A stretch of 64,000 nucleotides of DNA from Amycolatopsis granulosa (GTDB lineage: Bacteria; Actinomycetota; Actinomycetes; Mycobacteriales; Pseudonocardiaceae). Made by a program: the position numbers and the translations under genes. The notes under the pieces were generated by a model. That model was not told where the DNA came from and did not search any database. It saw only the letters and a program-made list of their open reading frames with translations. This document shows, piece by piece, positions 39,240-48,744 of the stretch (position 1 is the first letter of the stretch; every line of letters starts with the position of its first letter). The stretch lies in assembly GCF_011758745.1 (NCBI RefSeq), contig NZ_JAANOV010000001.1:682001-746000 (forward strand), in the 5' to 3' direction.

Positions 39240-40531
39240 CGCCGCGACTCACCCGCACCGCCGCACCGCCGCCCGTTCGCGCTGTCCACTTGGGACTCGG
39301 CGCGTTCCACCGTGCCCACCAGGCCTGGTACACCGCGGCCGACCCCGCCTGGGGCATCGCCGCCTACACCTTCCGCAACACCGAACTGCCACGGCTGCTC
39401 ACCCGGCAAGGTGGGCTGTTCTCCCTGCTCGTCCGCGACGAAACGGGCGACCGGGTGGACACGGTCGGCTCGATCGCGCGTGCGCACCCCGGCGCGGACA
39501 CCCGGCAGTGGCTGGCGGACGTGGCCTCGCCCGAGGTCGCGCTGATCACCCTCACGGTCACCGAGGCCGCCTACACCGTCCCCGAGCCGGGCGCCGACTC
39601 GGCCGTGTCCCGGCTGGTGGCCGGGTTGCTCGGACGCTTCCACGCCAACGCGGCCCCGATCACGCTCGTGCCGTGTGACAACCTCCCCGACAACGGGGAG
39701 GTCCTGCGCTCGGTCCTGCGCAAGGTGTGCCGGCAACCCGCGTTCGCCGAGTGGGTGGAACACGAGGTCGCGATCGCCGGCACCGTGGTCGACCGGATCA
39801 CGCCGGCCACCACCGAACGCGACGTGCGGACCGTTCAGGAGCTCACCGGGCTGCGGGACCAGGCGACGGTGGTCACCGAACCGTTCACCGAGTGGCAGAT
39901 CGCCGGCACCTTCCCCCGCGGCCGACCGGCGTGGGAGCGGGCGGGGGCGCAGATCGTCGACGACCTCGGCACCTACCAGCGACGCAAACTGTGGATCCTC
40001 AACGCCGCCCACTCACTGCTCGCCTACACCGGACTCGCCCGCGGGCACACCACCGTCGCCGGGGCCGCCGGCGATCCGGTGCTCGGCGAGCTGACCGAGT
40101 CCTGGTGGGACACCGCGGCGGCGTACCTGCCCGTCTCCCCCGCCGAGATCAGCGACTACCGGCGGCGACTGCGGGACCGGTTCGCCGCACCCGGCATCCG
40201 GCACCTGCTGAGCCAGATCGCCGCGGACGGCTCGCACAAGATCCCCGCCCGGATCCTCCCCGTGCTGCACCGCGAGCGGGCCCGGGGCCGGCTGCCGCAC
40301 AGCGCGGTCACCGGCCTGGCCGCCTGGCTGGCCTACCTCCGCGGGAGCGACGTGCGGGACACCCGCGCCGCCGAGCTGGTCCCCCTGGCGGCCACCGCGA
40401 ACCCCGCGCAACGCGTCCTCACCAAGATCGACCCCGCGCTGGGCGACGACCGGGAACTGCTCGCCGCGATCGACACCGAACTGCGGGAGCTTCGCGCATC
40501 GTCCGGCGCGGCCGCCGGATCGTACCGGTAG
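39236..40531 (+). CDS. uxuB: Fructuronate reductase (mannitol dehydrogenase family)
   Basis: 431 residues from GTG 39236. Long-chain dehydrogenase of the mannitol/fructuronate group: HLGLGAFHRAHQAWYTAADP at the NAD site, VPCDNLPDNGEVLR, FTEWQIAG, KLWILNAAHSLLAYTG and the catalytic lysine in DGSHKIPARILPVL. It reduces D-fructuronate to D-mannonate, feeding ManD. It is translationally coupled to uxaC. KDG kinase and aldolase are not in the window. Confidence 0.92.
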   Translation: MTPRLTRTAAPPPVRAVHLGLGAFHRAHQAWYTAADPAWGIAAYTFRNTELPRLLTRQGGLFSLLVRDETGDRVDTVGSIARAHPGADTRQWLADVASPEVALITLTVTEAAYTVPEPGADSAVSRLVAGLLGRFHANAAPITLVPCDNLPDNGEVLRSVLRKVCRQPAFAEWVEHEVAIAGTVVDRITPATTERDVRTVQELTGLRDQATVVTEPFTEWQIAGTFPRGRPAWERAGAQIVDDLGTYQRRKLWILNAAHSLLAYTGLARGHTTVAGAAGDPVLGELTESWWDTAAAYLPVSPAEISDYRRRLRDRFAAPGIRHLLSQIAADGSHKIPARILPVLHRERARGRLPHSAVTGLAAWLAYLRGSDVRDTRAAELVPLAATANPAQRVLTKIDPALGDDRELLAAIDTELRELRASSGAAAGSYR

Positions 40532-40576
40532 ACCGACCGGTCGACCGCGGGTCGTCAGCAGAGCGCCGGGTGCAGA

Positions 40577-41146
40577 TCACCGGTCATCCCGTGTCCGGAG
40601 ATCACGGTCTCGGTCGCCGTGTCCTCCTGTCCGGTCCGTCCGGTCCCGTCCGCGCTGGACGGCGGTGAGGATCACCCGCAATCCCAGGCCCAGCAGGAGC
40701 AGGTCCCCGAGCATCTGAACGGTGACCAGGATCCGCGCGGTCGACGCGACCGGTGTGATGTCGCCGAACCCCACGGTGGCGAACACCGTCACCACGAAGT
40801 AGAGGGCGTCGGTCTTGCTCAGCGCGACGGTGAAACTGCCCGGCTGAACCAGCTCCATGACGTGGTAGGCCTCGGCGAACAGCAGCAGGAACAACGGGAC
40901 CGACAGCGCCAGCGCCTGCACGCCCTGTAGCAGCGGGTACGGCGAGCGGCCGATCGCGCGGACCTCCCAGACGACCACCAACGCGACCACGACCAGCCCG
41001 GCGACGAGGAACAGCGCGCCCCTGCCGCGGACCCGGTCCCCGAGAGGCAGCAGGTAGTACGCGGCGACGGTGAACGACGGGCGGAGCGCGCCGAGGACCA
41101 GCAGCCGTCCCCGGTGCGCCCGCGCCCGTCCCTCGCCCAGCGTCAT
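40577..41146 (-). CDS. Two-helix potassium channel family protein
   Basis: 189 residues. Two N-terminal hydrophobic segments, then a pore loop with selectivity filter TVGFGD (in FVVTVFATVGFGDITPVAST) and a final inner helix. The basic tail GRDRTDRTGGHGDRDRD is probably disordered. No RCK domain is attached. It converges on uxuB with a 45-base gap. Confidence 0.85.
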   Translation of the reverse strand: MTLGEGRARAHRGRLLVLGALRPSFTVAAYYLLPLGDRVRGRGALFLVAGLVVVALVVVWEVRAIGRSPYPLLQGVQALALSVPLFLLLFAEAYHVMELVQPGSFTVALSKTDALYFVVTVFATVGFGDITPVASTARILVTVQMLGDLLLLGLGLRVILTAVQRGRDRTDRTGGHGDRDRDLRTRDDR

Positions 41147-41184
41147 CCCGGTCGCTCCCGGTCAACCGGGCACGCCCGCCGGCC

Positions 41185-41595
41185 TCACCGGGCCAGTGCC
41201 TTCGCCTTGAGATCCTGGAACTCCTGGTCGCTGATGGCACCGTTGTCCAGAAGCCGCTTCGCCTCCGCGATCTGGCTCGTCGCACCGGTCCCGCCGCCGT
41301 TGTGGGCGACCGAGCGGACGTAGTCGTTGAACTGGGTCTGCGCCGCGGTGGCCTCGGCCCGCCGCCGCTCACCCATGTGCTTGCCCTCGGCGATGAGGTA
41401 GATCAGCACGCCGAGGAACGGCAACACCAGCAGGGCCACCGTCCAGCCGGCCTTGGCCCAGCCGGTGATGTCCGCCCGGCGGAAGACGTCCGCGAAAATG
41501 ACGACCAGGAGCCAGAACCAGGTCACCCAGCCGAAGAACACCAGCATGGTCCAGATCAGGTCCAGGAACGGGTAGTTCGATTGTGCCAGTGTCAT
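41185..41595 (-). CDS. SHOCT-domain membrane protein
   Basis: 136 residues. Two transmembrane helices (LDLIWTMLVFFGWVTWFWLL, WTVALLVLPFLGVLIYLIAE) of the PLDc_N/phospholipase-leader type. A linker and a C-terminal SHOCT domain (IAEAKRLLDNGAISDQEFQD, LKAKAL) follow. ATG 41595 has GGAGG 5 bases upstream. It lies 38 bases upstream of the channel gene and is likely cotranscribed with it. Confidence 0.85.
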   Translation of the reverse strand: MTLAQSNYPFLDLIWTMLVFFGWVTWFWLLVVIFADVFRRADITGWAKAGWTVALLVLPFLGVLIYLIAEGKHMGERRRAEATAAQTQFNDYVRSVAHNGGGTGATSQIAEAKRLLDNGAISDQEFQDLKAKALAR

Positions 41596-41984
41596 GGCGC
41601 CTCCATTGCTCGACACTCGGCCGGCGCGGCGCGGCGGCGCGGCGCCATCGGGCAACCACCGCAACCCCGGCGTCCGCAGGCAGCACCACTCGCACTGAAT
41701 GCCCCACGGCAGCGGGGCGTCCTGCTGGGGATTGGGCGCGTGGTCACGCCACCAGCGTCACGGATGGCCACCACCGCGACCTCACCCCGATGGGGTGAGT
41801 TGCCCGTGCCCGTTTGCCGGGAGAGTGCGGGACCGAGCTCGCCGGGCAGGCGCCAGGACCCCACGAACCCGCAGCCCCGAGCCGTGCACTCACTCGCCCG
41901 GAGCGCGAACTCGTCCGGGGCCGTCCTGGCGATCGCGGGGAACGCGGGAGCCTCCTGGGGCCACCGCCACCGCTCAGCCACCGC
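41596..41984. other. 389-base intergenic region
   Basis: No gene is supported. It presumably carries the promoter of the SHOCT-channel pair and the end of the regulator operon. A tandem CCACCGCTCAG duplication sits at the stop codon of the regulator (about 41967-41989). Confidence 0.45.
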
Positions 41985-44588
41985 TCAGCCGAGGCCCAGC
42001 TCACGGGCGGCGACCACGGCCGCCCGCCGGTTGTTCACGCCGAGCTTGGCGTAGATCGCGCGGACGTGGGTCTTCACGGTGTTCACCGACACCCGCAGCT
42101 GCGAGGCCACCTCGTCGAGCCGCTGCGGTGAGGTCAGGTGCGTCAGCACGGCGCGTTCCCGTCCGGTGAGCGTCACCGCCGTGGCCGTGCCGGGGCCGGC
42201 CACGGCGGCGCGGATCCGCGTGGCGAGCGCCTCGGAGTCGCCGAACCCGCCCATCTGATCGAGCAGCAGCTTCTTCACCTCCGGGTCGGCGTGCGTGAAC
42301 GGGCGGATGAGCCCGACCGGCACGGCTCGGGCGAGCGCCTCCTCCAGCCGGTCCCGGGCCCTGGTGCGGCATCCGAGGCGCAGGGCGGTGGCCGCGTCGA
42401 GGAGGTCCAGTTCCACGTCGGTGCCGGCGGCGAGCGCGGGTCCCCCGGGTTCGCGCGCCGCGCGCACGGCACGGTCGGCCCCCTGGAGGTCACCCCGGGC
42501 GAGCTGGGTGCGTGCCACGATGACGTGCGCTTCGGCGGCCCGGCCGAGACGGCGGGTGCCCCACTCGGCGACGTCCCGGGCGTGCGCGGTCTGCGCCAGG
42601 TCGAGCGCGCACTGGTGTTCGAGCATCATCACGCTCGCGGCGAGCGGAGGTGGCAGCGGAGCGCCGGACAGGGCGGCCCGGCTGTCCTGCAGCAGTCTCA
42701 GGCCGATCACCCGGTCGCCGCTGTCGAACCGTGCCACACCCTCCAGCACCGCGCCGGCGAAACGCAGCGCTCGTGGCTCGACGCCCGCCAGGGCGGCGGC
42801 GCAGGCCAGTGCGCCGCGCAGGTCGCACCGCAACAGCCGGACGAAGCCGAGCATCGCGTGGCACACCGCCAGCCAGGGCGCCCGTCCCCACGTGCCCCTG
42901 CCGGCGAGGGTGAGCGCCAGTTCGCTCGCCTCGGCCACCGCGCGGTGGTCGCCGGTGGCGGCCGCGAGCAGGGCGTGCGCGGTCGTGGTGTGCACCGTCA
43001 GGTAATGCAGGTCCTGTTCGTCGCTGAGCCGGCCGGCGGCCGCCAGCTCGTGCGCCGCGTCGCGATGGTCACCCGCGACGAGCAGTGCGACGCCACGGTC
43101 GAGGCGTGCCCACGCCTCCATCGCCGGCGAGGAGCAGGCCCCGTCCGCCCCCGGCACCGGCGCACGGCCACAGGCCAGCGCGTGCGCGGACACCACCAGG
43201 CGCCGGAAGGCCGCCAGCCGCTCGTCCGGCCCCGCAGGCCACACCCGCGCGCTGCGCGCGATGTCCGACTCGGCCGTGCTGAGCTCACCGAGCTGGAGGT
43301 GGGCGAGCGCGGAGAAGAGCAGCAGCCAGGGATCCCGCGCGACCGTGGTCCCGGCCGCGGTCAGCCCGCGCAGCACCAGCCCGGGCCTGCCGTCCAGCAG
43401 CACGTCCAGTCCGCGGTCGTGCAACAGGTCCGCGGCGGCCCGCTCGTCGCCGGTCCGCTCGGCGTGCTGCAACGCTTCCCGCGGGCGGTTCTGCCCGGCG
43501 AACCAGCGCGCGGCCCGGTGGTGCAGCGCGGTGACCAGATCCGGCTGACGGCGGGTGAGCTCGGCCCGCAGGTACGTCCGCAGCATGGGGTGGAGCTGGT
43601 ACCACGGCTGCTCACCCTCGACCGCGGTGACCAGCACGCCCTCCCGCTCCAGTCCGGCGAGCACGGCCCCGGCGTCGTCCCGGCCGCTCAGCGAGGCGGC
43701 CAGCCGGGGTGTCACCTGGTCGCTCACGCTCACCATCGCCAGGATTTCCCGGGAATCCCCGGGCAGCTGCGCCAGAACCTCACCGGTGAGGAAGTCGGCC
43801 GTCGCACGATCGTCGTCGGCGAAGTGCGGCAGCAGACGTTCGGGGTCCCCGGCGGCGCGCAGGGATCGCGCGGCCAGGCGCAACCCGGCCGCCCAGCCGT
43901 CCGTCTGGGCCACCAGCCGCCGCAGCTGATCCTCGGTGAGCACGACCCCGGAACGCTCGAGCAGCTCCCGGGCCTCGACCGGGCCGAATCGCAGCGCGTC
44001 CGCCCGCAGTTCGCTCAACCGGCCCTGGACCCGCAGCCTGGCCAGCGGCAGCAGCGGATCCGACCGGGCGGCCAGGACCAGCCGGAGGTTGCGGGGCTGG
44101 TGGCGGATCAGCGACGCCAGCACGCGCACGACGTCCTGGCCGGGCAGCTCCTGCACGTTGTCCAGCACCACGACCAGCTCGCCGGGCAGAGCCTCGATCG
44201 TCTCGACGAGCTCGGCGACCGTCGACGCGACGTCGCCGGGCGGCGCGAACCTGCCGGGCCGCACGAGTTCCCGCCGGCCGGGCCCGCATTCCCCGATGGC
44301 GAACCGCAGGGAAGCCAGGAACCGCTCGGCCGTATCGTCGTCGTGGTCGAGTGAAACCCACACCACATCCCGGGTTCGCGTGCACATCCATTCGGCCAGC
44401 AGCAGTGTCTTGCCACATCCCGCGGGCGCACACACCAGGGTGACCGGGCTGGCCGCGACGGCACGCGCGACCAGGTCGCACAGACCACGCCGTGGCACGA
44501 AGTTTCCCGGTAGCCGCGGCGGCACAACCTTCGTACGCGGCACAGTCCATCGCCCGGCCGCCGTCCGGTCCGCACTCCTCTCCCGCAT
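41985..44588 (-). CDS. MalT-like LuxR-family regulator, second of tandem pair
   Basis: 867 residues. NTPase with Walker A CAPAGCGKTLLLAEW and LVVVLDNVQEL, then HQPRNLRLVLAARSDPLLPL and GRLSELRADALRFGPVEARE, the STAND-NTPase layout of MalT. A TPR-rich middle and a C-terminal LuxR HTH (LTGRERAVLTHLTSPQRLDE, LRVSVNTVKTHVRAIYAKLG) follow. It is closely related to the upstream gene at 44639, with only 50 bases between, so the pair arose by duplication. The start is ATG 44588 or GTG 44591. Confidence 0.9.
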   Translation of the reverse strand: MRERSADRTAAGRWTVPRTKVVPPRLPGNFVPRRGLCDLVARAVAASPVTLVCAPAGCGKTLLLAEWMCTRTRDVVWVSLDHDDDTAERFLASLRFAIGECGPGRRELVRPGRFAPPGDVASTVAELVETIEALPGELVVVLDNVQELPGQDVVRVLASLIRHQPRNLRLVLAARSDPLLPLARLRVQGRLSELRADALRFGPVEARELLERSGVVLTEDQLRRLVAQTDGWAAGLRLAARSLRAAGDPERLLPHFADDDRATADFLTGEVLAQLPGDSREILAMVSVSDQVTPRLAASLSGRDDAGAVLAGLEREGVLVTAVEGEQPWYQLHPMLRTYLRAELTRRQPDLVTALHHRAARWFAGQNRPREALQHAERTGDERAAADLLHDRGLDVLLDGRPGLVLRGLTAAGTTVARDPWLLLFSALAHLQLGELSTAESDIARSARVWPAGPDERLAAFRRLVVSAHALACGRAPVPGADGACSSPAMEAWARLDRGVALLVAGDHRDAAHELAAAGRLSDEQDLHYLTVHTTTAHALLAAATGDHRAVAEASELALTLAGRGTWGRAPWLAVCHAMLGFVRLLRCDLRGALACAAALAGVEPRALRFAGAVLEGVARFDSGDRVIGLRLLQDSRAALSGAPLPPPLAASVMMLEHQCALDLAQTAHARDVAEWGTRRLGRAAEAHVIVARTQLARGDLQGADRAVRAAREPGGPALAAGTDVELDLLDAATALRLGCRTRARDRLEEALARAVPVGLIRPFTHADPEVKKLLLDQMGGFGDSEALATRIRAAVAGPGTATAVTLTGRERAVLTHLTSPQRLDEVASQLRVSVNTVKTHVRAIYAKLGVNNRRAAVVAARELGLG

Positions 44589-44638
44589 CACGGCCGAACG
44601 TACCGGGGGACGCGTGGGCCCGGTAGGGCCGACATCCC

Positions 44639-47308
44639 TCAGCGGTCGTCGCTCCGTTCCGCCGATTCCGCGCCGTTGACACCGAGAAGTCCCTGCGCGA
44701 CGGCGATCCCGACGGCGTCCCGCCGCCGGTTCACACCGAGCTTCGCGTAGATGCCGCGGATGTGGGTTTTCACGGTGTTGGGTGACACCGTGAGGTCTTC
44801 GGCGATCTCCTCGACCGAGCGCAGCGTGGGCAGCAGCCGCAGCACCGCGCGTTCACGATCGGTCAGCGGATCGGGGATCGCGCTGACCCGCAGGTTCCTC
44901 CTGCGCGCCAGGAGTTTCGCCGCGAAGCCTTCGCTTGCCCCGATCCGGCCGAGCAGGCCGGTCAGCACGGTGATCACCTCGTCGGTCGCGAACACGAACG
45001 GCCACCACACATCCAGGCGCTCGGCGTCGGACAGCGCGCCGGTCACGAGCCGGCGGGCGCGGTCGGATTCGCCGTCGTGCACCGCGATCCGCGCGCGCAG
45101 CAGGCGAACCTCGATGCCGGACCACGGCAGCACAGCCGGCGCGCCGCCATCGACAGCCGGCTGCAGCGCCTTGGCCGCGGAAACGTACCGGCCGAGCGCG
45201 ATCTGCGCGCGCGACTGCACCAGGTGCAGCTCGGTGGTGCCGTCGATCCGGCTCCGGCACCAGTCCACCACTTCGCGGGCGTGGTCGGCCGCACCGACCA
45301 GCAAGGCCGCACGGTGCTCCAGCACACCCGAGACCGCCGCGTACTCCGGTTGCAGCGCCCGGTCGGCGAGCCCGAGGCGCGCCCGGCGCATCCGCCGCAG
45401 GCCACCCTGCGGGTCGCCGGCGTCGAACTGCGCCGCTCCCCCCAGCATCTCCGCGGTCGTGAGCAGGTTGAGCCCGATGCGCGCAGTGGCGCCGTCGGCC
45501 GCGCGGCTGCTCTGCTCCACCAGCCGCACGCACTCCGCGGGCTGTGCCCGCAGCAGAGCACGGTAGGCGCGAACCACCCCGATCATGGCGTTGTCGATCG
45601 ACCCCTCGGCACTGGTGCCGGCCTCGCCCACCCGGTCGCCGATCCGGTCCACCACGCGAAAATCGCCGTCCAGGACGGCGAGCTGGCCGAGCATCGTCAG
45701 CGCGCGGACCTCGACGTGGCGCTGACCGGCCGAGTGCGCCCGTCGCGCGGCGATGTCCACCTGGTCCTGCGTCCCGCCACGACGACCGCTCAGCAGCGCC
45801 TCCGTCGCGCGTTCCAGCCCGGCCAGCGCCGCCAGCTCGGTGTCGCGGGCCAGTTCGAGGTCCACCGCCCGGGCGGCGCGGCTCATCTCGGCGTGGTCAC
45901 CGTCGAGCTGCGCCCGGCGGGACAAGGTCAGCTGTCTGAGCACCACCAGTTCCGGCGCCGGATCGGGCGGCCACGCGTCCTCGGCGTGGCGCAGGTGCAG
46001 CTCGGCGGTCCCGGTTCCGCCGGTTTCCAGGTTGAGTGCCGCCGCGATCAACGCCAGGTGCGGGCTCCGCGCCACCTGGCCGTCGTCGAGCACGCCGAGT
46101 GCCTGCCGCAGCGCCGCGTGCTCGCCGGCCAGGAAGAGCCGCACGGCGTCGGTGCGCAGGAGCGCCACCACGCGTTCCGTGTCCGCTGCCCGGGCGGAGT
46201 GTTCCAGCGCCCGCCCGGCATCGCCGCGGCCCTCGAACCAGGCCGCGACCCGGCGGTGCTGCGCGGCCAGCAGCCCCGGGTCGCGCCTGCCGAGATCGGC
46301 GAGCAGGTAGGTGCGCAGCAACGGGAGGATCCGGTAGCTGTCCGTACCGTCGGACTCCCGCACGACGCCGCCGGTGGCCGCGAGATCGTGCAGCACCGCC
46401 GCGGCGTCGGACCGTCCGGTCAGCGCGGCCGCCGGCTCCGGTGAGGTGTCCCCGCGCACACTCACCAGGCGGAGGAAGTCGCCCACGTCGTCGTCGAACC
46501 CGGCGAGCACCTCCTGATCCAGGTACTCCGCCAGTGCCCGGTCGTGTCCGGCGAGGAAGCCGTCGAGGCCGCCCTCCCGCACCGCCGACGCGGCCGCCAG
46601 CCGCAGGGCCACCGCCCAGCCTCCGGTCTCGGCGAGCAGCCGGTCGAGCGCCCCGGGCGGCACGCGGGCGCCGGTGATGGAGAACAATGCGCGCGCCTCC
46701 GCCGGGGTGAACCGCAGGTCGCCGGCACCCACCTCGGCGAGCCGATCCGTCAGCCGCAGGCGGGCCAGCGGAACCGGCGGTGCGCATCGTCCGGACAGCA
46801 CCAACCGGAGACCGGCGGGCCGGTGCCGGACCAAGGCTTCCAGAGCCGTCCGGGAACCCGCCTCGCCGAGCACCTCCACGCCGTCGAGGATCAGGGCGAC
46901 GGTCCTCGGCAATGCGTCCAGCGCGTCGACCACGTCGGCCAGGAACCCGGGAGCGGAACCCGGGTGCCCGGGCACGCCGAGGGTGCGCAGCGGGCTGCTG
47001 TGCGGGATGTCGGCCTGAGCGGCGAGCGCGTCCAGAACCGCCGACCAGAACCAGCGGTCGTCGCGGTCGTCCGGGTCGAGCGACACCATCGCCGTCGGAA
47101 CGGGCGCGGCCCGGCGTGCCCATTCGGCGAGCAGCAGGGTCTTGCCCGCGCCCGCGGGAGCGCACACGATCGACACCGGCGACGTGGCGGCGCGGTCGAG
47201 CAGGGCGAGCAGCCGCGGACGCGACACGAAGTGCACCGGCAGGTCGGGCACCGCGATCTTCGTCTGCGGCACGCGCCTGCGTCGTTCCCCGTTCCCCGGG
47301 TCCCGCAT
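44639..47308 (-). CDS. MalT-like LuxR-family regulator, first of tandem pair
   Basis: 889 residues from ATG 47308 with GAGAGGG 6 bases upstream. RVPQTKIAVPDLPVHFVSRP opening, Walker A CAPAGAGKTLLLAEW, VALILDGVEVLGE and HRPAGLRLVLSGRCAPPVPL. A TPR-like middle and HTH (LTDRERAVLRLLPTLRSVEE, LTVSPNTVKTHIRGIYAKLG) follow. It shares architecture and much sequence with the gene at 41985. It is divergent from the 80-residue protein and near a universal stress protein gene, so it may serve a stress response rather than maltose. Confidence 0.9.
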   Translation of the reverse strand: MRDPGNGERRRRVPQTKIAVPDLPVHFVSRPRLLALLDRAATSPVSIVCAPAGAGKTLLLAEWARRAAPVPTAMVSLDPDDRDDRWFWSAVLDALAAQADIPHSSPLRTLGVPGHPGSAPGFLADVVDALDALPRTVALILDGVEVLGEAGSRTALEALVRHRPAGLRLVLSGRCAPPVPLARLRLTDRLAEVGAGDLRFTPAEARALFSITGARVPPGALDRLLAETGGWAVALRLAAASAVREGGLDGFLAGHDRALAEYLDQEVLAGFDDDVGDFLRLVSVRGDTSPEPAAALTGRSDAAAVLHDLAATGGVVRESDGTDSYRILPLLRTYLLADLGRRDPGLLAAQHRRVAAWFEGRGDAGRALEHSARAADTERVVALLRTDAVRLFLAGEHAALRQALGVLDDGQVARSPHLALIAAALNLETGGTGTAELHLRHAEDAWPPDPAPELVVLRQLTLSRRAQLDGDHAEMSRAARAVDLELARDTELAALAGLERATEALLSGRRGGTQDQVDIAARRAHSAGQRHVEVRALTMLGQLAVLDGDFRVVDRIGDRVGEAGTSAEGSIDNAMIGVVRAYRALLRAQPAECVRLVEQSSRAADGATARIGLNLLTTAEMLGGAAQFDAGDPQGGLRRMRRARLGLADRALQPEYAAVSGVLEHRAALLVGAADHAREVVDWCRSRIDGTTELHLVQSRAQIALGRYVSAAKALQPAVDGGAPAVLPWSGIEVRLLRARIAVHDGESDRARRLVTGALSDAERLDVWWPFVFATDEVITVLTGLLGRIGASEGFAAKLLARRRNLRVSAIPDPLTDRERAVLRLLPTLRSVEEIAEDLTVSPNTVKTHIRGIYAKLGVNRRRDAVGIAVAQGLLGVNGAESAERSDDR

Positions 47309-47477
47309 CGCATTCCCTCTCGCCGGTAACCCAGTGTGGGCACCCCGCGCGTGAGTTTCCAGCGGCAGTCCACATCTCACCCACCACGGGCGAGGAAAGC
47401 GACGCGCCGGGCCTGGAGTGTGGCACTGCGGGCCGGACGTGGGGACGCCGGCAGCACCTGATCGAGGAGGCGGAGTC

Positions 47478-47720
47478 GTGCCGGAGATGAACTACGAGTT
47501 CCGGGTGCACGGGCGGTGTTCGCCGCACCTGCGTCAGGCGGTGGGTGAGTTCAGTGAGGTGAGCGTCGTCCCGGCTCCGCCGGAGACCATCATCTACGGC
47601 GCGGTCTCCGACCAGGCACACCTGCACGGGCTGCTGTTGCTGCTGGAGGACTTCGGTCTCCAGATCGTGTCGGTGCACCGCATTCCCGAGCTCCCCCGGA
47701 CGGCGAGCGGCGACGAGTGA
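47478..47720 (+). CDS. Small conserved-looking protein, 80 residues
   Basis: GTG 47478 has AGGAGG 7 bases upstream, an excellent site. The protein reads MNYEFRVHGRCSPHLRQAV, FSEVSVVPAPPETIIYGAVS and HLHGLLLLLEDFGLQIVSVH. The beta-alpha-beta-beta-alpha-beta pattern suggests a ferredoxin-like or ACT-type fold, but no family is recognised. It is convergent with the universal stress protein and divergent from the LuxR regulator. Confidence 0.7.
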   Translation: MPEMNYEFRVHGRCSPHLRQAVGEFSEVSVVPAPPETIIYGAVSDQAHLHGLLLLLEDFGLQIVSVHRIPELPRTASGDE

Positions 47721-47768
47721 CTGCGGAGGCTCCGCGGAACTACCCGGCCGATTCCCGCGGTTGGTCGA

Positions 47769-48650
47769 TCACGCCGGCGGTTCGGGGCGGACGACCAGAA
47801 CCGGACATCGCGCGCGCCGGACCAGTGCCTGGCTCGTCGAGCCCAGCAGCAGTCCCTTGAATCCGCCGCGGCCACGGCTGCCGACGACCACCAGCTGGGC
47901 TCCGCCGGATTCCGCCAGCAGCGCCGTCCGGGGGTCGGCGGGCACCAGATGACGGTGTACCTCCACGTCCGGGTGTTCCTCCTGCCGGCCCGCCAGGCGT
48001 TGTGCCAGCAGTCGCCGAGCATCCGGTTCCATGAATTCCCAGTACCGGAGATACCGGTCCACCCCGCTGGTGATGTCACTCCACGCGTGCACCGCGACCA
48101 GCGGCACCTCGCGGTAGGACGCCTCCTCGAAGGCGACACCAACGGCCTGCTCACTGGTGGGACTGCCGTCGACGCCCACCACCACCGGCCCGCCGGTCGG
48201 TACGGTCCCGTCCCGGTCACGGACGACCGCAACGGGGCAGTGCGCCTGGCTCACCACCGTCGCCACCGCCGATCCCAGGAGCATTCCGCCGGCAGCGCTC
48301 AGGCCGCTGTTTCCCAGGACGACCATCCGCGCCGTGCGCGAGAGGTCGACCAGGAGCGCCGCCGCTGATTCGGACACCGCCTCCGTGGCCACGGGGAGCG
48401 TGCCGTCGACCGAGAGCGCCACCCGGCGGGCGTCGGTGACGATGCGTTCCGCGGCGCTCTGGGCCAGGTCGAACAACTCGTCCATCACGGCGACACCGGC
48501 ACCGTAGAACCGGGCGGTCGCCTCCATGGCGTGTGCGATGAGGAGATCCAGGTTGCGGTGCGACGCCATCCGCGCCGCCCACCGCACCGCTTCCCCGGCA
48601 CCTGCTGACCCGTCCGTTCCGACGACCACACTGCGCGCCGGCGCGGTCAT
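47769..48650 (-). CDS. Universal stress protein, tandem UspA domains
   Basis: 293 residues. Two UspA domains: SVVVGTDGSAGAGEAVRWAA with VLGNSGLSAAGGMLLGSAVA, and VVVGVDGSPTSEQAVGVAFE with VVGSRGRGGFKGLLLGSTSQ. Both carry the G-2x-G-9x-G-S ATP-binding motif. This tandem form is common in actinobacteria under hypoxia or dormancy control. ATG 48650 is preferred over an upstream start; its ribosome site is weak. Confidence 0.92.
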   Translation of the reverse strand: MTAPARSVVVGTDGSAGAGEAVRWAARMASHRNLDLLIAHAMEATARFYGAGVAVMDELFDLAQSAAERIVTDARRVALSVDGTLPVATEAVSESAAALLVDLSRTARMVVLGNSGLSAAGGMLLGSAVATVVSQAHCPVAVVRDRDGTVPTGGPVVVGVDGSPTSEQAVGVAFEEASYREVPLVAVHAWSDITSGVDRYLRYWEFMEPDARRLLAQRLAGRQEEHPDVEVHRHLVPADPRTALLAESGGAQLVVVGSRGRGGFKGLLLGSTSQALVRRARCPVLVVRPEPPA

Positions 48651-48744
48651 GCCCGCCACCGTCCTTCCCACTGGTCGACGGCACCGTCGCCGCGGCACTG
48701 GTTCCCCGGGTGGCTCACCGTGCTCGAAGATCCACCTCCGCCGT

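Noticed and set aside
42138-44354. 738-codon plus-strand open frame
   Set aside because: Antisense to the MalT-like regulator. No family motif or ribosome site.
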